Shown piece by piece: positions 17,914 through 26,222 of a stretch of DNA of 33,074 bases. The stretch covers positions 1-33,074 of the forward strand of contig JAMCWF010000037.1 of NCBI GenBank assembly GCA_023481295.1. The letters run 5' to 3'. Below the pieces are notes generated by a model. It was given only the letters and a program-made list of their open reading frames with translations, was not told the origin of the DNA and did not search any database. The position numbers were made by a program, and so were the translations under genes. How positions within the stretch are numbered: the first letter of the stretch is position 1; each line of letters starts with the position of its first letter. The DNA is from Armatimonadota bacterium. Lineage in GTDB: Bacteria; Armatimonadota; Chthonomonadetes; Chthonomonadales; JAMCWF01.

Positions 17914-18468
17914 GTGGATTTAGTCCTATTTCACGCTATTAACGGTCTGGCGGGGGAGAATGATATCGCCGATGATCTGATGGCTTTTTGTGCCGTTTAT
18001 ATGCCGTGGGTTTTCATTGCACTGCTGGTGGGGTTATGGTTTACTCGTAAACCGATAGCGCAAGGCACCGTTCTAATTACCGCTGCCGCAACCTCGATCG
18101 CCCTCGCAATCGGCCAAGCCATCGGGTGGTCCATTCAGCGCCCGCGACCCTACGTCCACCATTCCGTTATCCTGCTGGTCGGCCGAACGACCGACTTTTC
18201 TTTCCCCAGTGACCACGCGACTTTCGCCTTCTCGATCGTCTGGCCGGTATTGGCGCAGCACCGTAAAATGGGCTATCTAATGCTGGCGATGGCGATCTGG
18301 CTCTGCTTTGCACGGGTTTTTGTCGGCGCCCACTACCCGAGTGACGTTTTTGTCGGCGCCGTTTTGGGCAGCGTGGTCAGCTTGAGCCTTTTACGTTTTT
18401 TACGGGACCGACGGGAGGATGTATTAGCTCCGGTTATCGGTTTCTTCCATAATTTGCACCTTGGATAG
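17914..18468 (+). CDS. PAP2-family phosphatase, probable undecaprenyl-diphosphatase (BcrC-like)
   Basis: 184 aa. The listed ORF starts at 17869, but GGGAGGAG lies ~7 nt before an in-frame GTG at 17914, giving VDLVLFHAINGLAG, the usual BcrC/YbjG start. The three PAP2 motifs are present: QRPRPY (motif 1), FPSDHATFA (motif 2, His as acid), and ARVFVGAHYPSDV (motif 3, His nucleophile). Several hydrophobic helices make it an integral membrane enzyme. It should dephosphorylate undecaprenyl pyrophosphate for lipid carrier recycling. It is followed within ~270 bases by UppP, an unrelated enzyme for the same reaction, and then by a PBP4-type protein, so the cluster is devoted to the cell wall. Confidence 0.88.
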   Translation: MDLVLFHAINGLAGENDIADDLMAFCAVYMPWVFIALLVGLWFTRKPIAQGTVLITAAATSIALAIGQAIGWSIQRPRPYVHHSVILLVGRTTDFSFPSDHATFAFSIVWPVLAQHRKMGYLMLAMAIWLCFARVFVGAHYPSDVFVGAVLGSVVSLSLLRFLRDRREDVLAPVIGFFHNLHLG

Positions 18469-18739
18469 ATCGAGGCGACCGGCCGAGTGAATCCGACCAG
18501 CCGAAACCACAAATCGCCCGACCCTATGTGGATGAGATATTTCGATCTGGGAGAACGGGCCGGTGCAAAGTTGAAAGCTCAGAATTCATTAACGGCTCAC
18601 GCATCGTCGTCCTTGCTAACGGGGGTACAATCATTTCCATCAGCGGGCGGGGTTCAACCGGTGTTTGCGAGCACTCAATCCAACCCGAAAAATGACTACC
18701 CGGCCCGCAGTACCAATTTTTATGCAAGGAGCGATATGA
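18469..18739. other. 271-base gap between PAP2 and uppP with no recognised gene
   Basis: Both strands stay open for long stretches here (track ORFs at 18487+ and 18524-). A third frame reads ...IVVLANGGTIIS... and stops before the uppP ribosome site. None has a ribosome site or a family signature I recognise. It may hold a small fossil reading frame or an RNA leader of uppP. I assign no function. Confidence 0.4.
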
Positions 18740-19744
18740 ATGCCGAGTTACGGGGTTGTGCACATCAACTACCTGCAGGCGGTTTTACTGGGATTGCTTC
18801 AAGGGCTAACGGAGTTCCTCCCTATCAGCAGTACGGCGCATATGGCGGTTATTCCTCAAATATTGTTTCGAATGCGCGATCCGGGTGCCGCATTTTCAGC
18901 CGTGGTGCAGTTGGGGCCGATCGTCGCGATCTTCGCCTATTTCTGGCAGGATGTAAAGAATTACCTCCGCGGGATTCTGGAAACCAAGACACCGATGAGG
19001 GGGTTAAAGGGCGGCAGTCTGGATGCAAAACTGGGTTGGTTCACGATTTTAGGAACAATCCCCCTCATCATATTCGGAGTCGCACTGGAACATAAAATAG
19101 ATACCTCCTTCCGCAGTCTGAACTACATTGGGGCAAGCCTGGTTCTGCTCGGTCTCATCCTCTGGTGGGCCGAGAAGGTGGGCAAGCGGATCCTTCCACT
19201 GGAAAAAATTACCTTCAAGCAGAGTCAGGTCATCGGCTGGGCGCAGGTGCTCTGCCTAGTGCCAGGTGCCTCACGCTCAGGCGTAACCATTACGGCCGGC
19301 CTTTTCGAGGGCATGGACCGCGAAAGCGCGGCCAAGTTCAGTTTTCTATTGAGCATTCCGGCCATCACGGCAGCTGGAGTGTACAAGTTACAAGAGGTGC
19401 TTCGCAAGTCTCACCTGGGCCCGATGGTATGGCCGTATTTGTTGGGCTCACTGGTGGCGGGAATATTCGCCTATATCGTTGTCCGCTGGTTTATGAGCTA
19501 TATGAAGGAGCACAACACCGGCATCTTTATCGCTTACCGGATCGTGCTGGGGGCTCTGGTGCTCGTTCTGCTTCACTCCGGATACGTGAAGGAGCGTGGG
19601 CCTAAAGTGGATAACCCAACGCCGGTCACTTATAAGATTTCGTATCCTGCGCGCTCGCTTCACTCTCAAAATCCCCCAATCCGTCGTATGTCCGGGAGAG
19701 CGGGAGTGGCGTTGCGGTCGGAAGGAGTTGTTCCGAGGAGCTAA
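18740..19744 (+). CDS. uppP: Undecaprenyl-diphosphatase UppP (BacA family)
   Basis: 334 aa with multiple membrane helices. Family signatures: LLGLLQGLTEFLPISSTAH near the N-terminus (E/Q-rich active-site motif) and VPGASRSGVTI in the middle. It hydrolyses undecaprenyl pyrophosphate to the monophosphate on the outer membrane face for peptidoglycan lipid carrier recycling and gives bacitracin tolerance in known cases. AAGGAG at 18726-18731 lies 8 nt before this ATG; an ATG four bases earlier is in another frame. The C-terminal ~45 residues after the last helix are polar (PIRRMSGRAG) and longer than usual (family ~260-280 aa), so the tail may be unstructured. Confidence 0.93.
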   Translation: MPSYGVVHINYLQAVLLGLLQGLTEFLPISSTAHMAVIPQILFRMRDPGAAFSAVVQLGPIVAIFAYFWQDVKNYLRGILETKTPMRGLKGGSLDAKLGWFTILGTIPLIIFGVALEHKIDTSFRSLNYIGASLVLLGLILWWAEKVGKRILPLEKITFKQSQVIGWAQVLCLVPGASRSGVTITAGLFEGMDRESAAKFSFLLSIPAITAAGVYKLQEVLRKSHLGPMVWPYLLGSLVAGIFAYIVVRWFMSYMKEHNTGIFIAYRIVLGALVLVLLHSGYVKERGPKVDNPTPVTYKISYPARSLHSQNPPIRRMSGRAGVALRSEGVVPRS

Positions 19745-19795
19745 TTCTCATTAAATCCAGCAAAGCTGCCAATGTAGGGTTCCCGTGTCATTTCA

Positions 19796-21385
19796 GTGGC
19801 AGCCGATCTAAACATTGACGATAGCGCCCATTCTGACTATAATGACACCAACATGTTCATGAAATCATCATCTCGGGTACACCGAAGTCATCGGAAGATG
19901 CCGGCAGTGTCACGATGGCCGTTCGCCCTCTTTTCGCTCATCTTGTTGCCGCACCTCCGCCCCGCAAACCTGATTGCCAATGATCTCAATGACCTATTCA
20001 GTTCCCATCCATTACCCGGCGCAACCGTCGGTGTGATGGTTCAATCACTGCTGGACGGACAGGTATACTACCGGAAAAACGCCGATGCCGATCTGATGCC
20101 GGCATCCAATTTAAAGCTGCTGGTCAGTGCGGCGGCGCTCCACTGGTTGGGTCCCGCCTTTCGCTATCAAACTCAACTGCTCTACACCGGAAAAATAACG
20201 TCCCGGGGCGTACTCGAGGGGAATTTAATCCTGAAGGGCTCCGGTGACCCCAGTTTATCCACTGCTGATCTCATTCAGTTGGCGAACCGCGTAAAGAGAG
20301 ACGGCATTCATCAAATCAGCGGTCGGATTGTGCTGGATAATCACATCTTTGACGATCGGCGTATCGGCTACGGGTGGGAATGCGATGACCTACCCTACTA
20401 TTACGCGGCCGGTATAGACGGGCTGAACGTCAATCATAATCTGATGAGCGTTCAGGTGCTGCCCGGTCGGCGGGCGGATGACCCGGTACGCGTCTTGACG
20501 AAGCCGCTGCACACCTATTTTACGGTGGTGAATCATGCCGTTACCGTTCAGGCGGGTGACCCCTCTCACCTGGTGGTCACTCGTAAGCTGGGGCGCGATG
20601 TGCTGGTTGTGTCGGGCCAATTGGCCATGAATTTAAGTCCGAACCTATACCGGCCGACTGTCATTACAGTCAACAATCCAACGCGCTACATCGGCCTGTT
20701 GTTTCGCCACATCCTTATTCACGATGACGTTCGGGGATTGGTGAACCGATCTCGAAATAAGCCCTCCTTTGTGATCGGCACCACCCCGGTAGGCGCCAAA
20801 CCGCTGGCGACTCACTATTCGGTGGCGCTTTCGAGATTGCTGCAGCTTATGAACCGCCCCAGCGATGATTTCATTGCAGAGTGCCTCTTGAAAACAGTAG
20901 GCACGGTTGTCAGTCATAAAGGCTCTGACCCGAGCGGAATTGCGGATGAAATGAGTTGGTTCAGCACATTGGAGCTGCCGGTTGATCAAATAAACGTGGT
21001 GGACGGGTCAGGACTGTCTCGTCACGATCTGGTGACGCCGCACTTTTTCTGTGACTTACTGAGCGATATGCGATTTTCATCCAACGTATTTACTTACGTG
21101 GAATCGCTACCGGTTGCCGGCCAATCGGGAACACTAAAGTACCGAATGCATGGGACACTTGCAGCCGGAAACTGCACCGCCAAGACCGGTTCGCTAGATC
21201 ACGTCAGCACGCTCTCCGGTTACGTAACCACCAAAGATGGCGAGCCGCTCTGCTTCAGCATTCTGCTCAACAATTTTCTAACCAGTGACCGGCAGGCTGA
21301 GCGATTAGAGGATCGGGTGGTTGAAAAGTTGGCCGAGATTGATCGCTTTGTTTCAAGCGATTCGCACAAGGCCGGTTCCAAATAG
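19796..21385 (+). CDS. dacB: D-alanyl-D-alanine carboxypeptidase/endopeptidase, PBP4 type (peptidase S13)
   Basis: 529 aa from a GTG; ATG at 19853 or 19859 may be the true start, since the region before the signal peptide (PAVSRWPFALFSLILLPHLRPA) is poorly conserved-looking. The S-x-x-K box is MPASNLKLL (Ser104, Lys107 by open-frame numbering), the S-x-N-like box is VDGSGLSRHD, and the K-T-G box is CTAKTGSLDHV. The S13-specific insert lies between (GRIVLDNHIFD). It trims or cleaves peptidoglycan cross-links outside the membrane. It starts 51 bases after uppP on the same strand, consistent with a cell-wall cluster. Confidence 0.9.
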   Translation: MAADLNIDDSAHSDYNDTNMFMKSSSRVHRSHRKMPAVSRWPFALFSLILLPHLRPANLIANDLNDLFSSHPLPGATVGVMVQSLLDGQVYYRKNADADLMPASNLKLLVSAAALHWLGPAFRYQTQLLYTGKITSRGVLEGNLILKGSGDPSLSTADLIQLANRVKRDGIHQISGRIVLDNHIFDDRRIGYGWECDDLPYYYAAGIDGLNVNHNLMSVQVLPGRRADDPVRVLTKPLHTYFTVVNHAVTVQAGDPSHLVVTRKLGRDVLVVSGQLAMNLSPNLYRPTVITVNNPTRYIGLLFRHILIHDDVRGLVNRSRNKPSFVIGTTPVGAKPLATHYSVALSRLLQLMNRPSDDFIAECLLKTVGTVVSHKGSDPSGIADEMSWFSTLELPVDQINVVDGSGLSRHDLVTPHFFCDLLSDMRFSSNVFTYVESLPVAGQSGTLKYRMHGTLAAGNCTAKTGSLDHVSTLSGYVTTKDGEPLCFSILLNNFLTSDRQAERLEDRVVEKLAEIDRFVSSDSHKAGSK

Positions 21386-21448
21386 CGGTTGCAATCCACG
21401 CTTGATCGATTGTGAATTTATTCCAGAGTCCATCATAAGGAGAATGAT

Positions 21449-22456
21449 ATGAAGCCTCGCGCTGATGCCAAATATGTAATTGGGGTGGATCTGGGCGGCA
21501 CGAACGTTCGGGCCGGTGTGGTGGATCGGAACGAGAAGATCATCGGCCAGGATAAGCAGCCCTCCGATGCGAAAGCAGGCACCGACGTTGTGGTGGGTCG
21601 CATCGCCGACACCATATTGAAGGCGATAACAAAGGCGAATCTGCATCCGGAGGATATCGCAGCGATCGGTATGGCGGTACCGGGTCAGCATGATGTGGCA
21701 AACGGGGTGGTGCGGTGGGCGCCCAATTTCGGCGCGATGATGGATGACAAATTTCAGATGTGGCACAACGTGCCGTTGAGAAAGCGGTTGGAAGATCGCC
21801 TTTCCATATCGGTTGTTTTTGACAACGATGCCAATGTAGCTGCGCTGGGCGAGTTTCGTTACGGAGCCGGTCGCCAGGTACAAACGATGGTCATGTTCAC
21901 GCTGGGAACCGGTATCGGCGGCGGAATCATAATCAATGGCAAGGTGGTGCAGGGAACGACCGGCGGCGGCGGTGAAATCGGGCACATGGTGATAATGCCG
22001 GGCGGGCGTCGTTGTGGGTGCGGAACTTACGGTTGTTTGGAAGCGATGACGGCGCGCGATGCGATCAGCGATCGGGCCGCGCGAAAATTATCGGAAGGCC
22101 GCCCCAGCCTGCTCTGGGATTTGGTGAAAGGGGATAAGCTCGCCCTCACGCCGGCCATCATTGATCAGGCAGCACGAGCGAACGATCCGATTGCGGTCGA
22201 GACGTTCCAGGAGACGGGTTACTATCTGGGTATCGGCGTGGCGAACTTAATCAACTTGATCAACCCGGAGATGGTGGTGGTCGGAGGTGGGATTGCGGCT
22301 GCGACCGGTTTGCTGGAGGCGACTGAGCGAAGCGCACGCGCTAACTCGATTCGCAGCATCGCGGAGGCATGCTCGATCGTGCGAGCGGAGCTTGAGGATG
22401 AAGCCGGCATCATGGGCGCCGCCGAGCTGGCGTCCCAATACGTGGCGGCCGGTTAA
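21449..22456 (+). CDS. ROK-family sugar kinase (glucokinase-like)
   Basis: 335 aa. The ATP phosphate loop is VIGVDLGGTNVRAG, the second loop VMFTLGTGIGGGI, and the ROK zinc/His signature is GEIGHMVIMPGGRRCGCGTYGCLEA, with Cys-x-Cys-Gly-x2-Gly-Cys. FDNDANVAALGE supplies the catalytic Asp. It should phosphorylate glucose or a related hexose at C6. AAGGAG precedes the ATG. There is no HTH domain, so it is an enzyme rather than a NagC-type repressor. It is the first gene of a plus-strand group leading to GalT and the sugar-acid dehydratase. Confidence 0.92.
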   Translation: MKPRADAKYVIGVDLGGTNVRAGVVDRNEKIIGQDKQPSDAKAGTDVVVGRIADTILKAITKANLHPEDIAAIGMAVPGQHDVANGVVRWAPNFGAMMDDKFQMWHNVPLRKRLEDRLSISVVFDNDANVAALGEFRYGAGRQVQTMVMFTLGTGIGGGIIINGKVVQGTTGGGGEIGHMVIMPGGRRCGCGTYGCLEAMTARDAISDRAARKLSEGRPSLLWDLVKGDKLALTPAIIDQAARANDPIAVETFQETGYYLGIGVANLINLINPEMVVVGGGIAAATGLLEATERSARANSIRSIAEACSIVRAELEDEAGIMGAAELASQYVAAG

Positions 22457-22515
22457 TTCATCGTTAATTTGCAGGGGCCAAAGCGGTTGTATCGGTTGAG
22501 AGGAGAGGTTGGTCA

Positions 22516-23766
22516 CTGAGCCGCGAAACAATTGCAATCGCTGTCTTCATCCTGACCTATTTTATCATCCTGGCCGGGGAAAATTCTCCTCGCAAATTGG
22601 ACCGTCCGGCTGCCAGCTTGATCGGCGCCGTCTTGATGGTAGTGACTGGCGTCCTGACCCGCCACCAAGCGGCAGCCAGCATCGATTTGAGCGTCTTGAG
22701 CCTTTTGCTCGGGATGATGCTGCTGATCAGCTATTTCGTTCGTTCCGGTCTCATCTTATGGATGGCCGGCCGCCTGGTTTCCCTCAGCTCAAACCCGATA
22801 CAGCTCTTATGGGTAACTGTCTGGGGCGCCGGCATCCTCTCCGCACTGTTCGTTAACGACACGATCTGTCTCCTGATGACCCCCCTCGTGATTGCAGCAG
22901 CCCGTTTTCGGCGGCTCAATCCAGAGCCCTACCTGCTGGCGCTGGCCACCTCCAGCAATATCGGTTCGGTGATGACATTGACCGGTAATCCACAAAATAT
23001 GTTGATCGGGCAGTCTTCCGGCTGGTCATGGCCTGGCTTCGCCCTCTTTATGATGCCGATCGGTCTGGTGTGCCTAACCATCAACGGCGGTGTGATCCAG
23101 CTTTTTTACCGCAATGAGATTTCTCATCAACCATTCATCCAGCATCTGGATGAGCCGGTGGAAGTGGATCGCCACTTGGCGGTGAAAGTCGTCGTGGTGG
23201 TGGCTTTGCTGCTCATCGCCTTTTTGTGCGGCGCACCACTGGATATCAGCGCGCTCACCGCCGCGGTCGTCATTTTCGTTTGGGCGGGAGAGCCGCCCGA
23301 GAAAGCTTTCAGCGATGTGGATTGGTCCTTATTGATATTTTTTGCCGGGCTTTTCGTCGTAATGGGCGGCGTCACGCGGGCCGGCAATCAATGGATCCAT
23401 CACATGATGCCGTTTGTTATCGGGGGGAATAGGGGGCGTCTGCAGCAGATCGCCGTGTTTTCCGCGATCAGCACCATCGGCAGCAATCTTTTCTCCAACG
23501 TTCCCTTTGTGATGTTGATGAAGACCTCCTTGATCAAGCTGCATCACGCTTCCCTGTTTTGGCTGGCATTAGCGGCCTCCAGCACATTCGCCGGCAATTT
23601 GACGATGATCGGCAGCGTCGCCAATATGATTGTGGCTCAGCGGGCAAAGGACGATTGCCCGCTGAGTTTTTGGGTGTTTTTACGGGTTGGGCTCGCCACC
23701 ACCCTTCTGACAATTACCGCGAGCGTCTTGATGCTGTGGGTTGGGGCTAAGTACGGTTGGGTATAA
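22516..23766 (+). CDS. SLC13/ArsB-type anion permease (start extended to CTG)
   Basis: The track ORF begins at a TTG (22597), but the frame is open upstream with SRETIAIAVFILTYFIILAGENSPRK, an obvious first membrane helix. GGAGAGG lies 7 nt before an in-frame CTG at 22516 and no ATG/GTG/TTG is closer, so a CTG start is likely (416 aa). Two pseudo-symmetric re-entrant motifs mark the ArsB/NhaD/SLC13 superfamily: TGNPQNMLIGQSSG (first half) and AGNLTMIGSVANMIVA (second half). About ten helices are visible. Substrate uncertain: dicarboxylate, sulfate, arsenite or a sugar acid are all possible. Context with a galactonate dehydratase-like enzyme would fit a sugar acid, but this is inference. Confidence 0.85.
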   Translation: MSRETIAIAVFILTYFIILAGENSPRKLDRPAASLIGAVLMVVTGVLTRHQAAASIDLSVLSLLLGMMLLISYFVRSGLILWMAGRLVSLSSNPIQLLWVTVWGAGILSALFVNDTICLLMTPLVIAAARFRRLNPEPYLLALATSSNIGSVMTLTGNPQNMLIGQSSGWSWPGFALFMMPIGLVCLTINGGVIQLFYRNEISHQPFIQHLDEPVEVDRHLAVKVVVVVALLLIAFLCGAPLDISALTAAVVIFVWAGEPPEKAFSDVDWSLLIFFAGLFVVMGGVTRAGNQWIHHMMPFVIGGNRGRLQQIAVFSAISTIGSNLFSNVPFVMLMKTSLIKLHHASLFWLALAASSTFAGNLTMIGSVANMIVAQRAKDDCPLSFWVFLRVGLATTLLTITASVLMLWVGAKYGWV

Positions 23767-23773
23767 TAGGGTA

Positions 23774-23792
23774 ATATTTTTTCAAAAAATAT
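23774..23792. promoter_or_regulatory. Perfect AT-rich palindrome after the permease gene
   Basis: ATATTTTTT-C-AAAAAATAT is a perfect 9-bp inverted repeat with a one-base centre, eight bases after the permease stop. The T and A runs could make it a weak two-way terminator, or it could be an operator for the small-protein/galT unit. A TATAAT overlaps the end of the permease gene just before it. Confidence 0.4.
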
Positions 23793-23846
23793 CCCCAGGG
23801 CTCCAATATTCGGTCAAAATACTTTATCTATCCTTAGGACAATTCG

Positions 23847-24035
23847 ATGGTGGAACCACAAATTTCGTTTAAGAACATGCGTAAAGAGCGTATAGTAAAG
23901 GAAGATGGGCGCTTTCTCTATCTTTATCACTTTGATGAGAACGTCTCGGACAGTGACCTGAATCGCCCCGCCCCCTCCAGCGCATCGGCCGAGGATAAAA
24001 AGAGTTCGAAATCGCAAAAGACCGCCGGCGATTAA
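23847..24035 (+). CDS. Small conserved-looking protein preceding galT
   Basis: 62 aa. The N-terminal half is a compact charged/aromatic segment (NMRKERIVKEDGRFLYLYHFDE) that looks like a folded beta-hairpin; the second half is a low-complexity Ser/Lys/Ala tail. From memory, similar short proteins with a ...ERIVK.DGR.L..Y pattern precede galT in some other bacteria, but I cannot verify this. Its TAA stop directly abuts the AAAGGAGG ribosome site of galT, so the two are probably co-translated. AGGA is the only ribosome-site-like element upstream. Function unknown. Confidence 0.7.
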   Translation: MVEPQISFKNMRKERIVKEDGRFLYLYHFDENVSDSDLNRPAPSSASAEDKKSSKSQKTAGD

Positions 24036-24049
24036 AAGGAGGAGTATCA

Positions 24050-25045
24050 TTGTCCGAGCTGCGTTGGAATCCACTGCTGGAGGAATGGGTCATCACGGCA
24101 ACCCATCGCCAGGAGCGAACCTTCTTTCCCCCGCGTGACTATTGTCCGCTCTGTCCCACTCGCCCCGGCGCTTTTCCGACCGAAATCCCGGCGCCGGACT
24201 ATCAAATCGCTGTATTTGAGAACAAATTTCCCTCACTGCAGCGGAAGCCGCCAGCCCCATCCTTGGCCGATGACGATTTTTACCCGATAAGGCCCGCCGC
24301 CGGTGTCTGCGAGGTGGTTTGCTACACCTCCAACCATGACGTCGAGATGGCCGATCTGCCGTTGAACAAGATTGAGAACCTGATTGCGGTGTGGGTTGAC
24401 CGATTTGTGGAACTGGGAGCGCGCGATGACGTCTCTTATATACTGATATTTGAAAATAAAGGCAAGGAGATCGGCGTTACGCTCTCTCATCCGCATGGCC
24501 AGATCTACTCTTATCCTTTCGTGCCACCCATCCCGGCCAAAGAGCTGGAGGCTGCCAATCGTCATCATGAGAAAACCGGTCGCTGCTTAATCTGTGATAT
24601 TATGGGACGGGAGCTGGCCGACGCCAAGCGAATCGTATATGAGAACGAGGGCTTCGTCATCTATGTGCCGTTTTTTGCGCGCTACCCCTATGAAACGCAC
24701 TTAGTAGCTCGGAACCATCAGCCTTCGCTTGCCTCACTTTCAATTAAGGAGCAGCATCATTTGGCCGTCGCACTGAAGACGATCACGACCAAATACAATC
24801 ATCTCTGGGGCTTTTCGCTCCCCTACATGATGCTGATGCACCAGGCTCCTACCGATGGGAAGCACTACGAAGGAGCCCATCTGCACATCGAATTTCAACC
24901 GCCCTATCGAACGCCCGATAAGCTGAAATATCTGGCCGGATCGGAGGCGGGCGCCGGCGTATTTATCGTGGATACTCACGCCGAAGATACCGCCGCGACC
25001 CTGCGGAAATCCGAGCCGCAGTCGCTTCTGCCGATTGACCGGTAA
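24050..25045 (+). CDS. galT: Galactose-1-phosphate uridylyltransferase
   Basis: 331 aa from a TTG start with AAAGGAGGAG 6-7 nt upstream. It transfers UMP between UDP-glucose and galactose-1-phosphate in the Leloir pathway. Visible signatures: LRWNPLLEEWVIT at the N-terminus, CPLCPTRPG (zinc Cys pair), HPHGQIYSYPFVPP with the catalytic HPH (His nucleophile), and the second HIT-like half with LMHQAPTDGKHY and LHIEFQPP. GalK and GalE are not in the window; the ROK kinase upstream could supply phosphorylation only if its specificity allowed. It is followed 38 bases later by a galactonate dehydratase-like gene. Confidence 0.94.
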   Translation: MSELRWNPLLEEWVITATHRQERTFFPPRDYCPLCPTRPGAFPTEIPAPDYQIAVFENKFPSLQRKPPAPSLADDDFYPIRPAAGVCEVVCYTSNHDVEMADLPLNKIENLIAVWVDRFVELGARDDVSYILIFENKGKEIGVTLSHPHGQIYSYPFVPPIPAKELEAANRHHEKTGRCLICDIMGRELADAKRIVYENEGFVIYVPFFARYPYETHLVARNHQPSLASLSIKEQHHLAVALKTITTKYNHLWGFSLPYMMLMHQAPTDGKHYEGAHLHIEFQPPYRTPDKLKYLAGSEAGAGVFIVDTHAEDTAATLRKSEPQSLLPIDR

Positions 25046-25083
25046 CCGCATTACAAATTGGAGCAAACAGGAGGGGGTGCGCC

Positions 25084-26199
25084 ATGAAGATCGTTCGAGT
25101 TGAAACCTTCACCGTGGAGCCACGCTGGGTTTTCGTAAAAATAACCACTGACGAGGGGATTCACGGCTGGGGCGAATCGCTGGGCGACAAAGCACCGGTC
25201 ATTGCCGCAGCGGTTCACAGCTATGAGGACGGCTTGCTCGGTCATGACCCTCGGCGGATTCAGCATCTCTGGCAAACTCTCTATCGAGGTGCATTTTGGC
25301 GCGGAGGGCCGGTGCTCAATGCTGCCATCAGCGGCATTGAAATGGCACTGTGGGATATTCTCGGCAAATCGCTTGGGGCGCCGGTCTACCAGTTGCTCGG
25401 CGGGGCGGTTCGCGACCGCATCCGCGTCTACTCCCGTCCCCATGGCAGCACACCGGCCGAGCTGGCTGAAAGCGCCTGCAAGCTGGTATCTCAGGGGTTT
25501 ACCGCCTTTAAGCTCTGTCCGTTTGATCGGGTGAAGATGGTGGACCACTATCAGGTGGTGGAAGAGGCGCTGAGTCGGGTGAGCGCCATTCGCGAGGCGG
25601 TGGGATCCGGCGCTGATATCCTGCTGGATTTTCATGGCCGGGTGACGCCGGCGATGGCCGTCTGGCTGGAGGAGGCTTTACGTGCATGCCATCCGATGTT
25701 CATTGAAGAGCCTGCGCTGCCCGAAAATGTGGACGCGATGGCTAACTTGGCGCGCCAGTTTAAAACCCCGATCGCAACCGGCGAGCGCCTGTTCACCAAG
25801 TGGGGCTTTCGGGAGGTACTGGAGAAGTCGGCGGCCGCCGTTTTACAGCCGGATCCATGTATCTGCGGCGGCATCTTTGAGGCCCGCGCCATTGCGGCGA
25901 TGGCCGAAGCCTACTATGTGGCGGTTGCACCGCATAATCCATACGGCCCTATCAATCTGGCTGCCGCCCTTCAAATTGACGCCTGCACGCCCAATTTTCT
26001 CATTCAAGAGTACGTACATCTCGGCGAAGGTTATCTGAAGGCGCCTTTTGAGGTGAGGGACGGCTACATTGAGCTGCCGAAGGGGCCGGGGTTGGGCATC
26101 GAGATGAATGAAGATTTTTTGAAATCGCGCTCGCTCCAGCTCAAGCCGGATGTGGGGCGTTGGTATCACGCCGACGATGGCTCGATGGCGGATTGGTAG
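25084..26199 (+). CDS. dgoD: Enolase-superfamily sugar-acid dehydratase, D-galactonate dehydratase-like
   Basis: 371 aa. The capping domain (MKIVRVETFTVEPRWVFVKITTDEG) is followed by the barrel. Metal ligands are in LLDFHGR (Asp), IEEP (Glu) and GERLFTKW (Glu). The DFHGR His and the late APHNPYGPI His are the acid/base residues typical of DgoD/mandelate-racemase-subgroup dehydratases. It should convert D-galactonate to 2-keto-3-deoxygalactonate or act on a close sugar acid. AGGAGG precedes the ATG. Its place right after galT suggests galactose can be routed both through UDP-sugars and through oxidation (De Ley-Doudoroff). The kinase and aldolase for the product are not in the window. Confidence 0.78.
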   Translation: MKIVRVETFTVEPRWVFVKITTDEGIHGWGESLGDKAPVIAAAVHSYEDGLLGHDPRRIQHLWQTLYRGAFWRGGPVLNAAISGIEMALWDILGKSLGAPVYQLLGGAVRDRIRVYSRPHGSTPAELAESACKLVSQGFTAFKLCPFDRVKMVDHYQVVEEALSRVSAIREAVGSGADILLDFHGRVTPAMAVWLEEALRACHPMFIEEPALPENVDAMANLARQFKTPIATGERLFTKWGFREVLEKSAAAVLQPDPCICGGIFEARAIAAMAEAYYVAVAPHNPYGPINLAAALQIDACTPNFLIQEYVHLGEGYLKAPFEVRDGYIELPKGPGLGIEMNEDFLKSRSLQLKPDVGRWYHADDGSMADW

Positions 26200-26222
26200 G
26201 TCTCAGCTTAAGGGTAATCGGA

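Noticed and set aside
18528-18670. Short frame reading VDEIFRS...ANGGTIISISG before uppP
   Set aside because: Looks protein-like but has no ribosome site and no recognised family; left as an unexplained gap.
18487-19095. 202-aa plus-strand ORF overlapping uppP
   Set aside because: Its second half lies inside uppP in another frame; no ribosome site or family signature.
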